Shown here in pieces: positions 1-8,906 of a stretch of 64,000 nt of DNA. The notes beneath the pieces are model-generated. The model searched no databases. It was given only the letters and a program-made list of their open reading frames with translations, and was not told the DNA's origin. Origin of the DNA: Stenotrophomonas hibiscicola ATCC 19867 (GTDB taxonomy: Bacteria; Pseudomonadota; Gammaproteobacteria; Xanthomonadales; Xanthomonadaceae); NCBI RefSeq assembly GCF_000382065.1, contig NZ_KB907498.1, positions 378,714 to 442,713 on the forward strand, read 5' to 3'. Every line of letters begins with the position of its first letter. Within the stretch, counting starts at the first letter, position 1. The translations under genes were made by a program, and so were the position numbers.

Positions 1-1011
1 CAGATCGACGCGGTCGCCGATCATCGCCGCTTCGACCACCAGCGGCACCGACGCCGCTTCGTCCAGCACTTCCTGCGGGAATTCGAACGGCAGTTCATGG
101 CCGTGGATGGCGGTCTCCACCACCAGCGAGGCGGTCAGCTTGTCGCCGAGCACGGCAATGATGCGGCCGATCGGCGGACGGCGGCTGTCCGGCGCCTGGG
201 TCAGTTCGCAGACCACCAGCTGGCCGTCGCGCGCACCACCGGTCTGGTCCGGCGGCACCTGCACGTTGCGCTGCACGCGCTTGTCGTCGGGCACCACGTA
301 GTTGATGCCCATCTCGACACTGAAACGGCCGATCAGGCGGGTCATGCCGCGCTCAAGCACGCGGGCGATGCTGCCCTCGCGGCGGCCACGGTGGTCGATG
401 CCGGTCACACGGGCCAGCACCTTGTCACCATGCATGACCTTGCGCATTTCATACGGTGGCAGGAACAGGTCGTCGCCACCCTCGACCGGGCGCAGGAAGC
501 CAAATCCTTCCGGGTTGGCGATCACCACGCCGGTGACCAGGTTCAGGGTCTGGATCGGGGCGAAACCGCCACGGCGGTTCTGCACCAGCTGGCCATCACG
601 GACCATGGCACCGAGCCGGCGCGACAGCGCCTCGGCCCGGTCCGGTGCGGTCAGGCCCAAGCGTGCGCCCAGTTCCTCTGCCGTCTGCGGCCCTTCGCAA
701 CGCTCCAGCAGGGCCAGGATGGCTTCGCGGCTGGCGATGGGCTGTTCGTACTTCTCGGCTTCGCGGGCGGCATAGGGATCGTCGATCACCTTGCCGGTCG
801 GGGGCAGCTTGCGGCCCGGGGCCGGGCCCGGTACGTCGCTGCTGCGGACCTTGCGGCCACGCGGCGGTGCGCCGCCTTCATTCAATTCGGGGAACCAGCC
901 CGGCAACGGCTTGCCCGGCTTGGTGGCGCGGGCCGTGCCCGCCTTGGCGCCCTTCTTCGGGGCCTGGCTGCGGGAGGTGCTCCCGCCCTTGCTTGGTTTT
1001 TTGGTAGTCAT
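1..1011 (-). CDS. rnr: Ribonuclease R, N-terminal 337 residues (runs off the window)
   Basis: Start of a 3'-5' exoribonuclease of the RNase II/R family, which degrades structured RNA and acts in mRNA and rRNA quality control. The gene reads leftwards from an ATG at 1011 and is still open at base 1. Residues 1-75 are a basic, Pro/Gly-rich tail; residues 93-150 form a winged-helix (SREAILALLERCEGPQTAEE); residues 160-225 are a cold-shock RNA-binding domain with GFGFLRP at 169-175 and DDLFLPP at 180-186. The catalytic RNB and S1 domains lie outside the window. A near relative, RNase II, lacks the winged helix and basic tail, so rnr is favoured. The start codon is followed by typical high-GC codon use; a weak TAGGGCG ribosome site precedes it. 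Confidence 0.93.
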   Translation of the reverse strand, partial: MTTKKPSKGGSTSRSQAPKKGAKAGTARATKPGKPLPGWFPELNEGGAPPRGRKVRSSDVPGPAPGRKLPPTGKVIDDPYAAREAEKYEQPIASREAILALLERCEGPQTAEELGARLGLTAPDRAEALSRRLGAMVRDGQLVQNRRGGFAPIQTLNLVTGVVIANPEGFGFLRPVEGGDDLFLPPYEMRKVMHGDKVLARVTGIDHRGRREGSIARVLERGMTRLIGRFSVEMGINYVVPDDKRVQRNVQVPPDQTGGARDGQLVVCELTQAPDSRRPPIGRIIAVLGDKLTASLVVETAIHGHELPFEFPQEVLDEAASVPLVVEAAMIGDRVDL

Positions 1012-1096
1012 CGCCCTACATGGTAGCCGTTGACGGCGTGCAGAACGGGTCAGTGGCCGTCTTGAAGGCCTTGCGTGAAAAATATTCAGGAAGTCG

Positions 1097-1125
1097 TTGA
1101 CAGCCTGCGGATTCATCTTCACAAT
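1097..1125 (+). promoter_or_regulatory. Promoter of tRNA-Leu copy 1
   Basis: TTGACA (1097-1102), a 17-bp spacer and CACAAT (1120-1125), 14 bp before the mature tRNA 5' end. The -35 box is a perfect sigma70 match. The same architecture precedes the other two copies at 1387 and 3323. Confidence 0.8.
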
Positions 1126-1139
1126 TGCGCCTCTGGAAC

Positions 1140-1224
<85 letters not shown>

Positions 1225-1235
1225 ACGAAAAAACT

Positions 1236-1260
1236 CCTCGCTTCGGCGGGGTTTTTTTTT
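1236..1260 (+). terminator. Intrinsic terminator of tRNA-Leu copy 1
   Basis: Stem CCTCGC/GCGGGG (one T-G wobble) with a TTCG tetraloop, followed by nine Ts, 12 bp after the tRNA CCA end. The 125 bp after it hold only one small dyad, CCTTTCC-GAA-GGAAAGG at 1289-1305, before the next promoter. Confidence 0.88.
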
Positions 1261-1386
1261 GCCTGCAATCCAGCAGCGGGGTCGAATTCCTTTCCGAAGG
1301 AAAGGGCTCCGACCCAAGCGATTGAGATGGGGTCAGAGCCCGCTCCGCACGCGAAACGGGGTCCGACACCGGATCCAGAAAAAGTG

Positions 1387-1415
1387 TTGACACCCCCATA
1401 ACAACACCCCATAAT
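1387..1415 (+). promoter_or_regulatory. Promoter of tRNA-Leu copy 2
   Basis: TTGACA (1387-1392), a 17-bp spacer and CATAAT (1410-1415), 14 bp before the tRNA. It is the best of the three promoters, being one base off TATAAT. Confidence 0.83.
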
Positions 1416-1428
1416 CTCGCTCCTCGAC

Positions 1429-1513
<85 letters not shown>

Positions 1514-1527
1514 CGTCGAGAATGAGA

Positions 1528-1551
1528 AAAACCCGCGAGAGCGGGTTTTTT
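1528..1551 (+). terminator. Intrinsic terminator of tRNA-Leu copy 2
   Basis: AAAACCCGC - GAGA - GCGGGTTTT hairpin with a GNRA tetraloop running into a T tract. On the other strand it can also stop transcription from the convergent TauE/SafE gene ending at 1570. Confidence 0.88.
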
Positions 1552-1569
1552 CATGCCCGGAATCCGGCA

Positions 1570-2316
1570 TCAGAGCAGCGGCCGCAGCGCCAGTTCCAGC
1601 CCGAGCAACAGCAGGAAACCCAGGAAGCAGCCCCGGAACACCCGCGCACTGATGCGCTGCCGGATCACCTGCCCCAGCCACATGCCCAGCAATGCCGGCA
1701 GCACCGCCAGCGCACTCAGCCCCAGCTGCTGGATGCCGAATGCGCCGTGCAGCACCAGGCCGGCGGTCAGCGAAATCGTTGACACCGTGAACGCCAGCCC
1801 CAGCGCCTGCACCAGCTCCTCGCGCTGCAACCCCAGCGAATGCAGGTATGGCACCGCCGGCATCACGAACACGCCGGTGGCGCCGGTCACCACGCCCGAC
1901 AACGCCCCCACCAGCGGCCCCAGCCAACGCTCGCGCCGCTGCTGCACGCGGAACACCGGCGCAAGCAACGCATAGGCGGCATAGACCACCAATGCCACGC
2001 CCAGCGCAACGCGCGACCAAGTGCGATCGACCCGCACCAGCAGCGCCGCCGAGCCCAGCGTCACCACTACCACGGCCAGCATCATCGGCCACAGGCGCCG
2101 CACGATGCGGTCCAGTGACGGCCCGGACAACAGCTGCCACGCATTGGTGACGAAGGTGGGAATGAACAGCATCGACGCCGCCGACACCGGCGACAGCGTG
2201 CTGCCCAGCAGCCCCATCGCCACCGTCGGCAACCCCATCCCAGTCACACCCTTGACCACACCGGCCAGCACGAACACCACCACCAGCAGCACGTAGAAGT
2301 ACATCGATTCATTCAT
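1570..2316 (-). CDS. Sulfite exporter TauE/SafE family membrane protein
   Basis: A 248-residue inner-membrane protein of the TauE/SafE (DUF81) family, whose members are thought to move sulfite, sulfoacetate or other small anions; the substrate here is unknown. It has seven to eight hydrophobic segments, beginning with YFYVLLVVVFVLAGVVKGVT near residues 6-25. The repeated family signature is visible: G-x-G-x-P in the first half (VTGMGLPTVAMG) and GATGVFVMP in the second. The start is set at the ATG at 2316; an in-frame ATG at 2304 is an alternative, and neither has a good ribosome site. The gene is divergent from the LysR gene at 2416, the usual arrangement of a regulator with its target. Confidence 0.85.
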   Translation of the reverse strand: MNESMYFYVLLVVVFVLAGVVKGVTGMGLPTVAMGLLGSTLSPVSAASMLFIPTFVTNAWQLLSGPSLDRIVRRLWPMMLAVVVVTLGSAALLVRVDRTWSRVALGVALVVYAAYALLAPVFRVQQRRERWLGPLVGALSGVVTGATGVFVMPAVPYLHSLGLQREELVQALGLAFTVSTISLTAGLVLHGAFGIQQLGLSALAVLPALLGMWLGQVIRQRISARVFRGCFLGFLLLLGLELALRPLL

Positions 2317-2415
2317 GCCTTCATTGGATCGGCCGGCCGCTCGGCGCACAATGCGGTGTTTCCGGCCTTGCCTTCGGCTGATCCGAAGGCGCAGCCGTTG
2401 CGATGAGGGCATCAC

Positions 2416-3315
2416 ATGCGGATGGATATCGCCGACCTGCGCCTGTTCCTGGCGATTGCCGAGGCGGGCAGCATCACGGCCGGCGCAGCGCAGGCAAACC
2501 TGGCACTGGCGTCGGCCAGCGAACGCCTGCGCACGATCGAAGCCGATGCCGGCACCGCGTTGTTGAACCGGCACCCCCGCGGCGTCAGCCTGACCGAAGC
2601 CGGCGCCGCCCTGGCCCACCATGCACGATTGATCCTGCAGCAGCAGGCGCAGCTGCGCGGTGAACTGCAGGCGTTCGCGCACGGCGCGCGCGGCACACTG
2701 CATCTGTATGCCAACACCGCAGCACTGACCAACTACCTGCCTTCGCGGCTGGCACCGTGGCTGGCCGAACGGCCGCGCCTGCACGTGGAACTGCTGGAGC
2801 GCACCAGCCCCGAAGTCGTGCGTGCGATCAACGCTGGCCAGGCCGAGGCCGGCATCATCAGTGATGCGGTCGACGCTGCCGGCCTGCAGCAGCACGTGGT
2901 CGCCGAAGATCCACTGGTGATGCTGCTGCCCGCAGACCATCGCCTCGCATCGCGGCGCAGCCTGGCCTTCGCCGATGTTGCCGGCGAGACCTTCGTCGCG
3001 CTGGCCGACGGCAATGCACTGCAGGCCTACATCGAAGACCAGGCGCGCGACATCGGGCGGCGCCTGGACGTGCGCATCCGCATGAAGACCTTCGAAGGGG
3101 TGTGCATCATGGTCGGCCACGACATTGGTATCGGCATCGTGCCGCGGACCATCGCCCGCCAGCACCGGCGCAGCACGCATACCGTCTCCGTACCGCTCGC
3201 CGATGCGTGGGCACAGCGTCGCCTGTGCGCCTGTTTTGCCGAGTGGGCGCAGTTGTCATCGGCAATGCGCAGCCTGCTGCTTCACCTGGGCGTGCAGCCG
3301 CAGAAAAAGCTGTGA
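2416..3315 (+). CDS. LysR-family transcriptional regulator
   Basis: A 299-residue LysR regulator. The N-terminal helix-turn-helix spans about residues 3-62 (DLRLFLAIAEAGSITAGAA, then LLNRHPRGVSLTEAGAAL). A periplasmic-binding-protein-like effector domain follows from about residue 90. The second ATG at 2422 would also serve. It is transcribed away from the TauE/SafE gene with 99 bp between the starts, so it most likely controls that transporter and itself in response to a small anion or sulfur compound; this is inferred from position. The gene ends 7 bp before the promoter of the third tRNA-Leu. Confidence 0.88.
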   Translation: MRMDIADLRLFLAIAEAGSITAGAAQANLALASASERLRTIEADAGTALLNRHPRGVSLTEAGAALAHHARLILQQQAQLRGELQAFAHGARGTLHLYANTAALTNYLPSRLAPWLAERPRLHVELLERTSPEVVRAINAGQAEAGIISDAVDAAGLQQHVVAEDPLVMLLPADHRLASRRSLAFADVAGETFVALADGNALQAYIEDQARDIGRRLDVRIRMKTFEGVCIMVGHDIGIGIVPRTIARQHRRSTHTVSVPLADAWAQRRLCACFAEWAQLSSAMRSLLLHLGVQPQKKL

Positions 3316-3322
3316 AATGTTG

Positions 3323-3351
3323 TTGACACATCCTCTGCCGTCCCGCACAAT
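3323..3351 (+). promoter_or_regulatory. Promoter of tRNA-Leu copy 3
   Basis: TTGACA (3323-3328), a 17-bp spacer and CACAAT (3346-3351), 14 bp before the tRNA. Boxes and distances are the same as for copy 1. Confidence 0.8.
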
Positions 3352-3365
3352 TCATCTCCTGAGTC

Positions 3366-3450
<85 letters not shown>

Positions 3451-3465
3451 CGACTCAAGATGATC

Positions 3466-3488
3466 AAACCCGCGAAAGCGGGTTTTTT
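3466..3488 (+). terminator. Intrinsic terminator of tRNA-Leu copy 3
   Basis: AAACCCGC - GAAA - GCGGGTTT hairpin with a GNRA loop and a run of six Ts, 15 bp after the tRNA. Confidence 0.9.
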
Positions 3489-3772
3489 CGTTTCCGGGGC
3501 CTGGCGAGCGTGGCATCGCAACCGCCACTCGGACTGTCGTATCTCGCACCACCCGGGCGTCGCCTGCGGGTGCATACCTCCCCCCGGCGCGCCGTCACCA
3601 GACCTTGAACGCCCCCCTTTTGGGGCGCATTTCACGTTCCCCGTTCAATTCGTACTTTTCCTACTCGAGATCCACCCGATTCCTTTTCGGTGGGAGGCAG
3701 ATTTACCGGAGCCGGTTGCAGGTCTATCGACACGACCGGACCAGCGCCCCCCTTTCCCCAAAGGACGCCCCA
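3489..3772. other. Intergenic stretch before the small membrane protein
   Basis: About 280 bp with no convincing gene. It holds a short dyad GCCCC(3611-3615)/GGGGC(3622-3626) and AT-richer patches near 3640-3720 that probably include the promoter of the next gene. An open frame runs through the right half in phase with that gene, but it lacks a ribosome site and has untypical codon use. Confidence 0.5.
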
Positions 3773-4051
3773 ATGCAGCGCAGCATCATCTGCCCTCACT
3801 GCCACACCGGCTCGAACCACGGCGTACGCGTATGCGTGGGATGCCAGGCCGAGGTCCACTACGGCGCATCGAAGGAGGCCGTAATGTTCGTCTTTGTCGC
3901 CGCCATCATCTGCGGCGCACTGGTCGGCAGCCGATTGCAGGCCACTGCCGGCTGGATCACGTGCGGCGCCGTACTTGTGGCGGGAATGTGGGCCATTTCC
4001 CGATTGTTCCGTGATCGGGTGGTGTTCAAGCGCGTCTATCGCACGCGCTGA
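3773..4051 (+). CDS. Small zinc-ribbon membrane protein
   Basis: A 92-residue protein of unknown function. Two CxxC knuckles (Cys7/Cys10 and Cys21/Cys24) form a likely zinc ribbon. They are followed by two hydrophobic segments at about residues 37-54 and 60-76 and a basic tail (FKRVYRTR). The ATG at 3773 is chosen because AAGGA lies 8 bp upstream and the zinc knuckle begins at once; an upstream in-frame start at 3605 would add a low-complexity leader. The layout, a zinc ribbon at the membrane face, resembles small redox or chaperone-like accessory proteins, but no function can be assigned. It is monocistronic and convergent with emrB. Confidence 0.6.
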   Translation: MQRSIICPHCHTGSNHGVRVCVGCQAEVHYGASKEAVMFVFVAAIICGALVGSRLQATAGWITCGAVLVAGMWAISRLFRDRVVFKRVYRTR

Positions 4052-4102
4052 ACCTGCGCCTGTACACCCCCCAACGGCAGGGCCCGTGCGACCCACGTTG
4101 CA

Positions 4103-4130
4103 CAAACAAAAACCCCGCCTTGCGGCGGGG
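4103..4130 (-). terminator. Intrinsic terminator of the emrRCAB operon
   Basis: Read leftwards: CCCCGCC - GCAA - GGCGGGG followed by a T-rich tract (TTTTTGTTTG), 32 bp past the emrB stop. The stem is 4113-4130. Confidence 0.88.
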
Positions 4131-4161
4131 TCAAAATACAGCACGTGTTTCCAGGGAGTTT

Positions 4162-5748
4162 TCAGTGCCCACCACCGGCGGCCGCACCCGCACCTGCGCC
4201 GAATGGCGGCTTGGCCAGCCACAGGAACGTAATGATCGCCAGGAAGATCCAGCCCAGCAGGAAGAAGATGTCGTTGAAGCCCATCTGCGATGCCTGGTGG
4301 TTGATCATGTTGTTCAGTACCGCTGCGCCGTGCTGCAGGTCGCCCTGCCCCATCGCCGTGACCTGGTCCTGCATGCCCGGCTGATAGGCCGAGATATGCT
4401 CGGTCAGGTCGGCATGGTGCACCTGGGTGCGCCGCGCCCACAGCCACGTCGTCAGCGAGGCCGCGAAGCTGCCGCCCAGCGTACGCAGGAACGTGGCCAG
4501 GCCGGAGCCCGCCGCGATCTCGCGCCCATCCAGGTCCGACAGCAGGATCTGCAGCACCGGCATGAAGAACAGCGCGACGCCGATGCCCATGATCAGCTGT
4601 ACGCCGGCCACGTGCATGTAGTCCACCTGCAGGTTGAAGTTCGAGCGCAGGAAACTGGTCATCGACAGCACTATGAAGGCGATCGTGGCCAGCATGCGCA
4701 TGTCGAAGCGCGATGCATACTTGCCCACGAACGGGGTCATGATCACCGGCAGGATGCCGATTGGCGCCGTTGCCAGGCCCGCCCAGATCGCGGTGTAGCC
4801 CATGTCACGCTGCAGCCACTGCGGGATCAGCAGCGCCACGCTGAAGAACGCCGCGTAGGCCACCACCATCGCCAGCGTGCCGGCGCGGAAGTTGCGGTGC
4901 CGGAACAGCTTCAGGTCGACAATCGGATCCTTGTCGGTCAGCTCCCAGATCAGGAAGACCGTCAGCGTCACCACGGCCACGCAGGCCAGCACCACGATCT
5001 TCATCGACGCGAACCAGTCCTCGTCGTTGCCCAGGTCGAGCACCAGCTGCAGCGCACCGACGCCGATCACGAGGGTGATCAGGCCGACGTAGTCCATCTT
5101 CGGCTTCTCGATCTGCTCCGGCCGCCCCTTCAGCTGGTTGCCCACCACCAGCGCAGCGAAGATGCCCAGCGGCACGTTGATCAGGAAGATCCATTCCCAG
5201 CTGTAGTTGTCGGTGATCCAGCCACCGAGGATCGGCCCGCAGATCGGCGCAACCACCGTGATCATCGCCAGCAGCGCCAATGCCTGCCCGCGTTTCTCGC
5301 GCGGGTAGATCGAAACCAGCAGCGACTGCGTGATCGGGTACATCGGGCCGGCCACGAAGCCCTGCAGCGCACGCGACACCACCAGCATGCCCATGCTCTG
5401 CGCCAGGCCGCACAGCAGCGAGGTGATGACGAAGGCCAGCGTGGCCCAGACGAACAGCTTGCGTTCGCCGAAGCGGCGGCTGAGCCAGCCGGTCAGCGGC
5501 AGCGCGATGGCCGTGCTGACCGCGAACGAGGTGATGACCCAGGTCGCCTGCTGCGAACTGGCGCCGAGGTTACCGGCGATGGTCGGCAGCGAGACGTTGG
5601 CGATGGTGGTGTCGAGCACCTGCATGAACGAGGCCATCGCCAGGCCGACAGTGCACAGTGCGACGCTGGGCGGCAGGAACCCGGAGGCCGCACCTGGCGC
5701 CGCCGGTGCGCCCGGAGCGCCGGGCGCGGCTGGAGCTTGTGCGGACAT
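4162..5748 (-). CDS. emrB: EmrB/QacA-type multidrug transporter (DHA2 MFS family)
   Basis: Inner-membrane drug:proton antiporter of 528 residues, the length expected for 14-helix DHA2 members. The family signature LDTTIANVSLPTIAGNLG lies at about residues 46-63, and a motif-C-like glycine-rich stretch (APICGPILGG) follows. An Ala/Pro-rich cytosolic lead of about 25 residues is unusual but is part of the same frame. It should export hydrophobic compounds through EmrA and the EmrC channel. It is the last gene of emrR-emrC-emrA-emrB, 7 bp after emrA, and is followed by the terminator at 4103. The S. maltophilia operon known as emrCABsm with regulator EmrRsm has this order. Confidence 0.93.
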   Translation of the reverse strand: MSAQAPAAPGAPGAPAAPGAASGFLPPSVALCTVGLAMASFMQVLDTTIANVSLPTIAGNLGASSQQATWVITSFAVSTAIALPLTGWLSRRFGERKLFVWATLAFVITSLLCGLAQSMGMLVVSRALQGFVAGPMYPITQSLLVSIYPREKRGQALALLAMITVVAPICGPILGGWITDNYSWEWIFLINVPLGIFAALVVGNQLKGRPEQIEKPKMDYVGLITLVIGVGALQLVLDLGNDEDWFASMKIVVLACVAVVTLTVFLIWELTDKDPIVDLKLFRHRNFRAGTLAMVVAYAAFFSVALLIPQWLQRDMGYTAIWAGLATAPIGILPVIMTPFVGKYASRFDMRMLATIAFIVLSMTSFLRSNFNLQVDYMHVAGVQLIMGIGVALFFMPVLQILLSDLDGREIAAGSGLATFLRTLGGSFAASLTTWLWARRTQVHHADLTEHISAYQPGMQDQVTAMGQGDLQHGAAVLNNMINHQASQMGFNDIFFLLGWIFLAIITFLWLAKPPFGAGAGAAAGGGH

Positions 5749-5755
5749 GGCGACC

Positions 5756-6937
5756 TCAGCCCACCTTCGCCTGTTGCTGCGGCAGGTTGCCCTGGATGAT
5801 CGTGTGGATCACCTCATCGGCATCATGCAGCTGCTTGGCATACACGTCGGTGTCGAACACCGTGCCCTTGGCCGGGGTACTCGGCAGCACTTCGCCCTTC
5901 TGGTCGCGCAGGCTCACTTCGGCCTTCATCGACAGGCCGATGCGCAGCGGGTGTTCGGCCAGCTGCTTGGCATCGATGGCGATGCGCACCGGCACGCGCT
6001 GCACGATCTTGATCCAGTTGCCACTGGCGTTCTGCGCCGGCAGCAGCGAGAACGCCGAGCCGGTGCCCAAGCCCAGGCTCTGGATGCGGCCCTTGTACTT
6101 CACGTCGCCGGCGTACAGGTCCGACTTCAGCTCCACTTCCTGGCCTAGGCGCATGTGGCGCAGCTGGGTTTCCTTGAAGTTGGCCTCGACCCACATTTGT
6201 TCGGTCGGCACCACGGCCATCAGGGCATTGCCCGGCTGCACGCGCTGGCCGACCTGCACCGAACGACGGGCGACGTAGCCGGAGACCGGCGCGACAATGC
6301 CGGCGCGGGCGTTGTTGAGGAAGGCCTGGCGCAGCTGTGCGGCGGCGGCCTGCACGTCCGGCTGGGTGGCGATCACGGTGTCGTCGACCAGCGCGCGGTT
6401 GCGCTCGACGGTCTCGCGCGAACCGGCCACGGCCGCTTCGGCCGCGGCCAGCTCGTCGCGGGCGTGGGCCAGTTCTTCGTTGGAGATGGCGCCGGTGGCG
6501 GCCAGGTCCTTGCGACGGGCGTAGTCTTCGCGCACGCGCTTCAGGGTCACCTGGCGGGCGTTCAGGTCCGCCTGCGCGCCTTCCACGCTGCGGTACAGGC
6601 CGCGGGTCTGGCGCACGGTCTTGGCCAGGTTGGCTTCGGCCTGCTGCAGCGCCACTGCGGTGTCGGACGGGTCCAGCTGCACCAGCAGCTGGCCGCGCTC
6701 CACGCGCATGCCGTCATCGGCATTGATGGCGACCACGGTGCCGGCCACCAGCGGGGTGATCTGCACCTGGTTGCCCTGCACGTAGGCATCGTCGGTCTCT
6801 TCGAACCAACGGCCGAACATGAAGTACCACAGCGCCAAAGCGGCAAGCAGCAGCACGATGATCACGAACAGGCCGCGCAGCAGGTTGCCGCGGCGGTTGG
6901 GGGCGGCCGGGGCCGCGGTGTCTTGGGTCTGGCTCAT
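5756..6937 (-). CDS. emrA: EmrA-type periplasmic adaptor (HlyD family)
   Basis: Membrane-fusion protein of 393 residues linking EmrB to the outer-membrane channel EmrC. One N-terminal transmembrane helix spans about residues 20-43 (GLFVIIVLLLAALALWYFMF). The biotinyl-lipoyl-like half-motif DAYVQGNQVQITPLVAGTVV follows, then a long alpha-helical hairpin (about 95-215) and a second lipoyl half (APVSGYVARRSVQVGQRV). It starts 11 bp after emrC and ends 7 bp before emrB, so the three genes form one transcript. Confidence 0.93.
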   Translation of the reverse strand: MSQTQDTAAPAAPNRRGNLLRGLFVIIVLLLAALALWYFMFGRWFEETDDAYVQGNQVQITPLVAGTVVAINADDGMRVERGQLLVQLDPSDTAVALQQAEANLAKTVRQTRGLYRSVEGAQADLNARQVTLKRVREDYARRKDLAATGAISNEELAHARDELAAAEAAVAGSRETVERNRALVDDTVIATQPDVQAAAAQLRQAFLNNARAGIVAPVSGYVARRSVQVGQRVQPGNALMAVVPTEQMWVEANFKETQLRHMRLGQEVELKSDLYAGDVKYKGRIQSLGLGTGSAFSLLPAQNASGNWIKIVQRVPVRIAIDAKQLAEHPLRIGLSMKAEVSLRDQKGEVLPSTPAKGTVFDTDVYAKQLHDADEVIHTIIQGNLPQQQAKVG

Positions 6938-6948
6938 GTCGGAGATCT

Positions 6949-8442
6949 TCAGGAATGCGAGGAATCGGAATGGGAGGCGATCGGTGCGCGGTCGGCGTCA
7001 GTGGGCTGGAAACCACCGCCCAGCGCCTTGCTCAGGCGCACCGAGGACTGCACCTGCTGCGACTGCAGGCCGGCCAGCTGCTGCTGCGACTGCAGCAGGG
7101 TGGACTGCGCGGTCAGCACGTCCAGGTAGCTGCCGATGCCGGCGCGGTAGCGCTGCTGGGCCAGGTCGAAGGCAGCGCGTGCGGTGTCCACCGCCTGCTG
7201 CTGCGACTGCGCCTGCTGTGCCAGCGAGCGCACCGCGTTGACCTGGTCGGCCACATCACGCAGCGCATCGAGCACGGTCTGGTTGTAGTTGGCCACCGCC
7301 AGGTCGTACTGCGCATCGGTATTGGCCAGGTTGGCGCGCAGCTTGCCGCCTTCGAAGATCGGCAGGCTCAGCGCAGGGCCGATGTAGGCGAAGGTGGAAC
7401 TGCTCTTCAGCAGGTCGCTCACATTCGGGGCGACCACGCCGGCCAGCGCGGTCAGGTTGAAGCTCGGGTAGAACTTGGTCTTGGCAACCTTGATCTGCTT
7501 GTCGGCTGCTTCAACGCGCCAGCGTGCGGCCACGATGTCGGGGCGACGGCCCAGCAGCTCGCTCGGCAGCACCCCAGGCAGCTGCAGCGCCACCGGGTTC
7601 AACGGCTGCGGGCGCTGGATCGACAGGCCACGGTCCGGGCCCTTGCCGACCAGCGCGGCCAGTGCGGTGCGGGCGGCGTCGATACGCTGCTGGGCGGCCT
7701 GCACCTGCTGCTGCGCGGCCGGCACGCGGGCCTCGGCCTGGCGCACCTGCAGATCACTGTCGATGCCGGCGCGGCGGCGCTGGCGGGTCAGCTCAAGTGA
7801 CTTCTGCGAACGGCTCAGCTCTTCCTCGGCCACGTCGTTGAGCTGCCACGCGTAGGCCAGGTCGGCATAGGCCTGGGTGATGCCAGTGGACAGGTTCAGG
7901 CGGGCGGCCTGCGCTTCAACGGTGGCGGCGTGCGCACCGTCCACGGCGGCTTCCCAGGCGGCGCGCTTGCCGCCCCACAGGTCCACGCCGTAGCTGAAGT
8001 CGAAGGCGACCTGGCTGCTGCCGGCGTAATGGCCACCGATCTCGCTGCCTGCCATCGACTCAGGCAGGCGCAGGCCGGTGTAGCCACCGGACACCGACAG
8101 GCTCGGCAGTTCGTCGGCACGCGCAGTGCCGACCTGGGCCTGGGCCTGGCGCAGGCGCGCGTCGGCGGCGTCCAGGCTCGGGTGGCCGGCCAGGCCCTCG
8201 GCGACCAGCGCGTCCAGCTGCGCATCGCCCAGCGCCTTCCACCAGTCCTGCGCCGGGAAGCCGGTGGCGCTCAGGTCGGTGTCGGCCAGGGTGCGTTCGC
8301 TGTGCAGGCTGTCCACATCCAGCACGTGGCCCTGCGGATTGAGGCCACGACTGCTGGCACAGGCGGCCAGGGCCAGGGCCAGCGCTGACACCAGCAGCGT
8401 GCGCCCGGACCGGCGGAAAGTGAAATGCGGGATCGGGTTCAT
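6949..8442 (-). CDS. emrC: EmrC-type outer-membrane efflux channel (NodT/TolC family lipoprotein)
   Basis: Outer-membrane factor of 497 residues. It is a lipoprotein: a basic n-region, a hydrophobic core and the lipobox LAAC with Cys28. Two OEP repeats make the beta-barrel and alpha-helical tunnel, with repeated long helices rich in Gln/Ala (AEARVPAAQQQVQAAQQRID near residue 235). It lies in the same operon as emrA and emrB and gives the pump its exit duct; E. coli emrAB has no such gene and borrows TolC. The start codon overlaps the emrR stop in ATGA (8439-8442), so translation is probably coupled. Confidence 0.93.
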   Translation of the reverse strand: MNPIPHFTFRRSGRTLLVSALALALAACASSRGLNPQGHVLDVDSLHSERTLADTDLSATGFPAQDWWKALGDAQLDALVAEGLAGHPSLDAADARLRQAQAQVGTARADELPSLSVSGGYTGLRLPESMAGSEIGGHYAGSSQVAFDFSYGVDLWGGKRAAWEAAVDGAHAATVEAQAARLNLSTGITQAYADLAYAWQLNDVAEEELSRSQKSLELTRQRRRAGIDSDLQVRQAEARVPAAQQQVQAAQQRIDAARTALAALVGKGPDRGLSIQRPQPLNPVALQLPGVLPSELLGRRPDIVAARWRVEAADKQIKVAKTKFYPSFNLTALAGVVAPNVSDLLKSSSTFAYIGPALSLPIFEGGKLRANLANTDAQYDLAVANYNQTVLDALRDVADQVNAVRSLAQQAQSQQQAVDTARAAFDLAQQRYRAGIGSYLDVLTAQSTLLQSQQQLAGLQSQQVQSSVRLSKALGGGFQPTDADRAPIASHSDSSHS

Positions 8443-8882
8443 GGGGTCGTCAAGGAATCGCGGATTCGGGTAAGGAGGGACAGCAGCAGCGTGCGCTCGT
8501 CGGTTGAGAGATCACGCAGGGCGTAATCCATCACCGCGTCGCCGCGCAGCTTCAGCCGCGCCCACAACGCGCGGCCTTCATCGGTCAGCACGATCTGCAG
8601 CGCACGACGGTCCTGGGCATGCGGTTGGCGACGGACGCAGCCCAGTGCCTCCAGCTTGTCCAGCAGCCGGGTCACGGCGCTGGGCACCTGGTCGATGGCC
8701 TGGGCCAGTTCGTTGGCGGTGCACGGCGCCATGTTGGAAAGCACCTTCAACCCGATGTAGTGGGTGAAGCCGATGCCCAGGTCTTCTTCCGCCATGGACG
8801 CGTCGAGTTGGCGGACCAGCCCGTCGCGCACCTGGCGCAGCAGCAGGCCGAAGCTGGGGGGAGTGGTTGCAGGACAGATCAT
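8439..8882 (-). CDS. emrR: MarR-family repressor of the efflux operon
   Basis: A 147-residue winged-helix regulator from the ATG at 8882. The winged-helix part is about residues 38-110: HYIGLKVLSNMAPCTANELA, then VPSAVTRLLDKLEALGCV as the recognition helix, then the wing RRQPHAQDRRALQIVLTDEG. Members of this family repress drug pumps and are released by hydrophobic ligands. It is the first gene of emrRCAB and presumably controls its own operon through the dyad at 8907-8928, 25 bp upstream. A longer reading from 8939 would run through that dyad and is rejected. The ribosome site is weak (AGAGAA, 10-12 nt upstream). Confidence 0.9.
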   Translation of the reverse strand: MICPATTPPSFGLLLRQVRDGLVRQLDASMAEEDLGIGFTHYIGLKVLSNMAPCTANELAQAIDQVPSAVTRLLDKLEALGCVRRQPHAQDRRALQIVLTDEGRALWARLKLRGDAVMDYALRDLSTDERTLLLSLLTRIRDSLTTP

Positions 8883-8906
8883 GGGGGAGCATTCTCTTCC
8901 AAAAAA

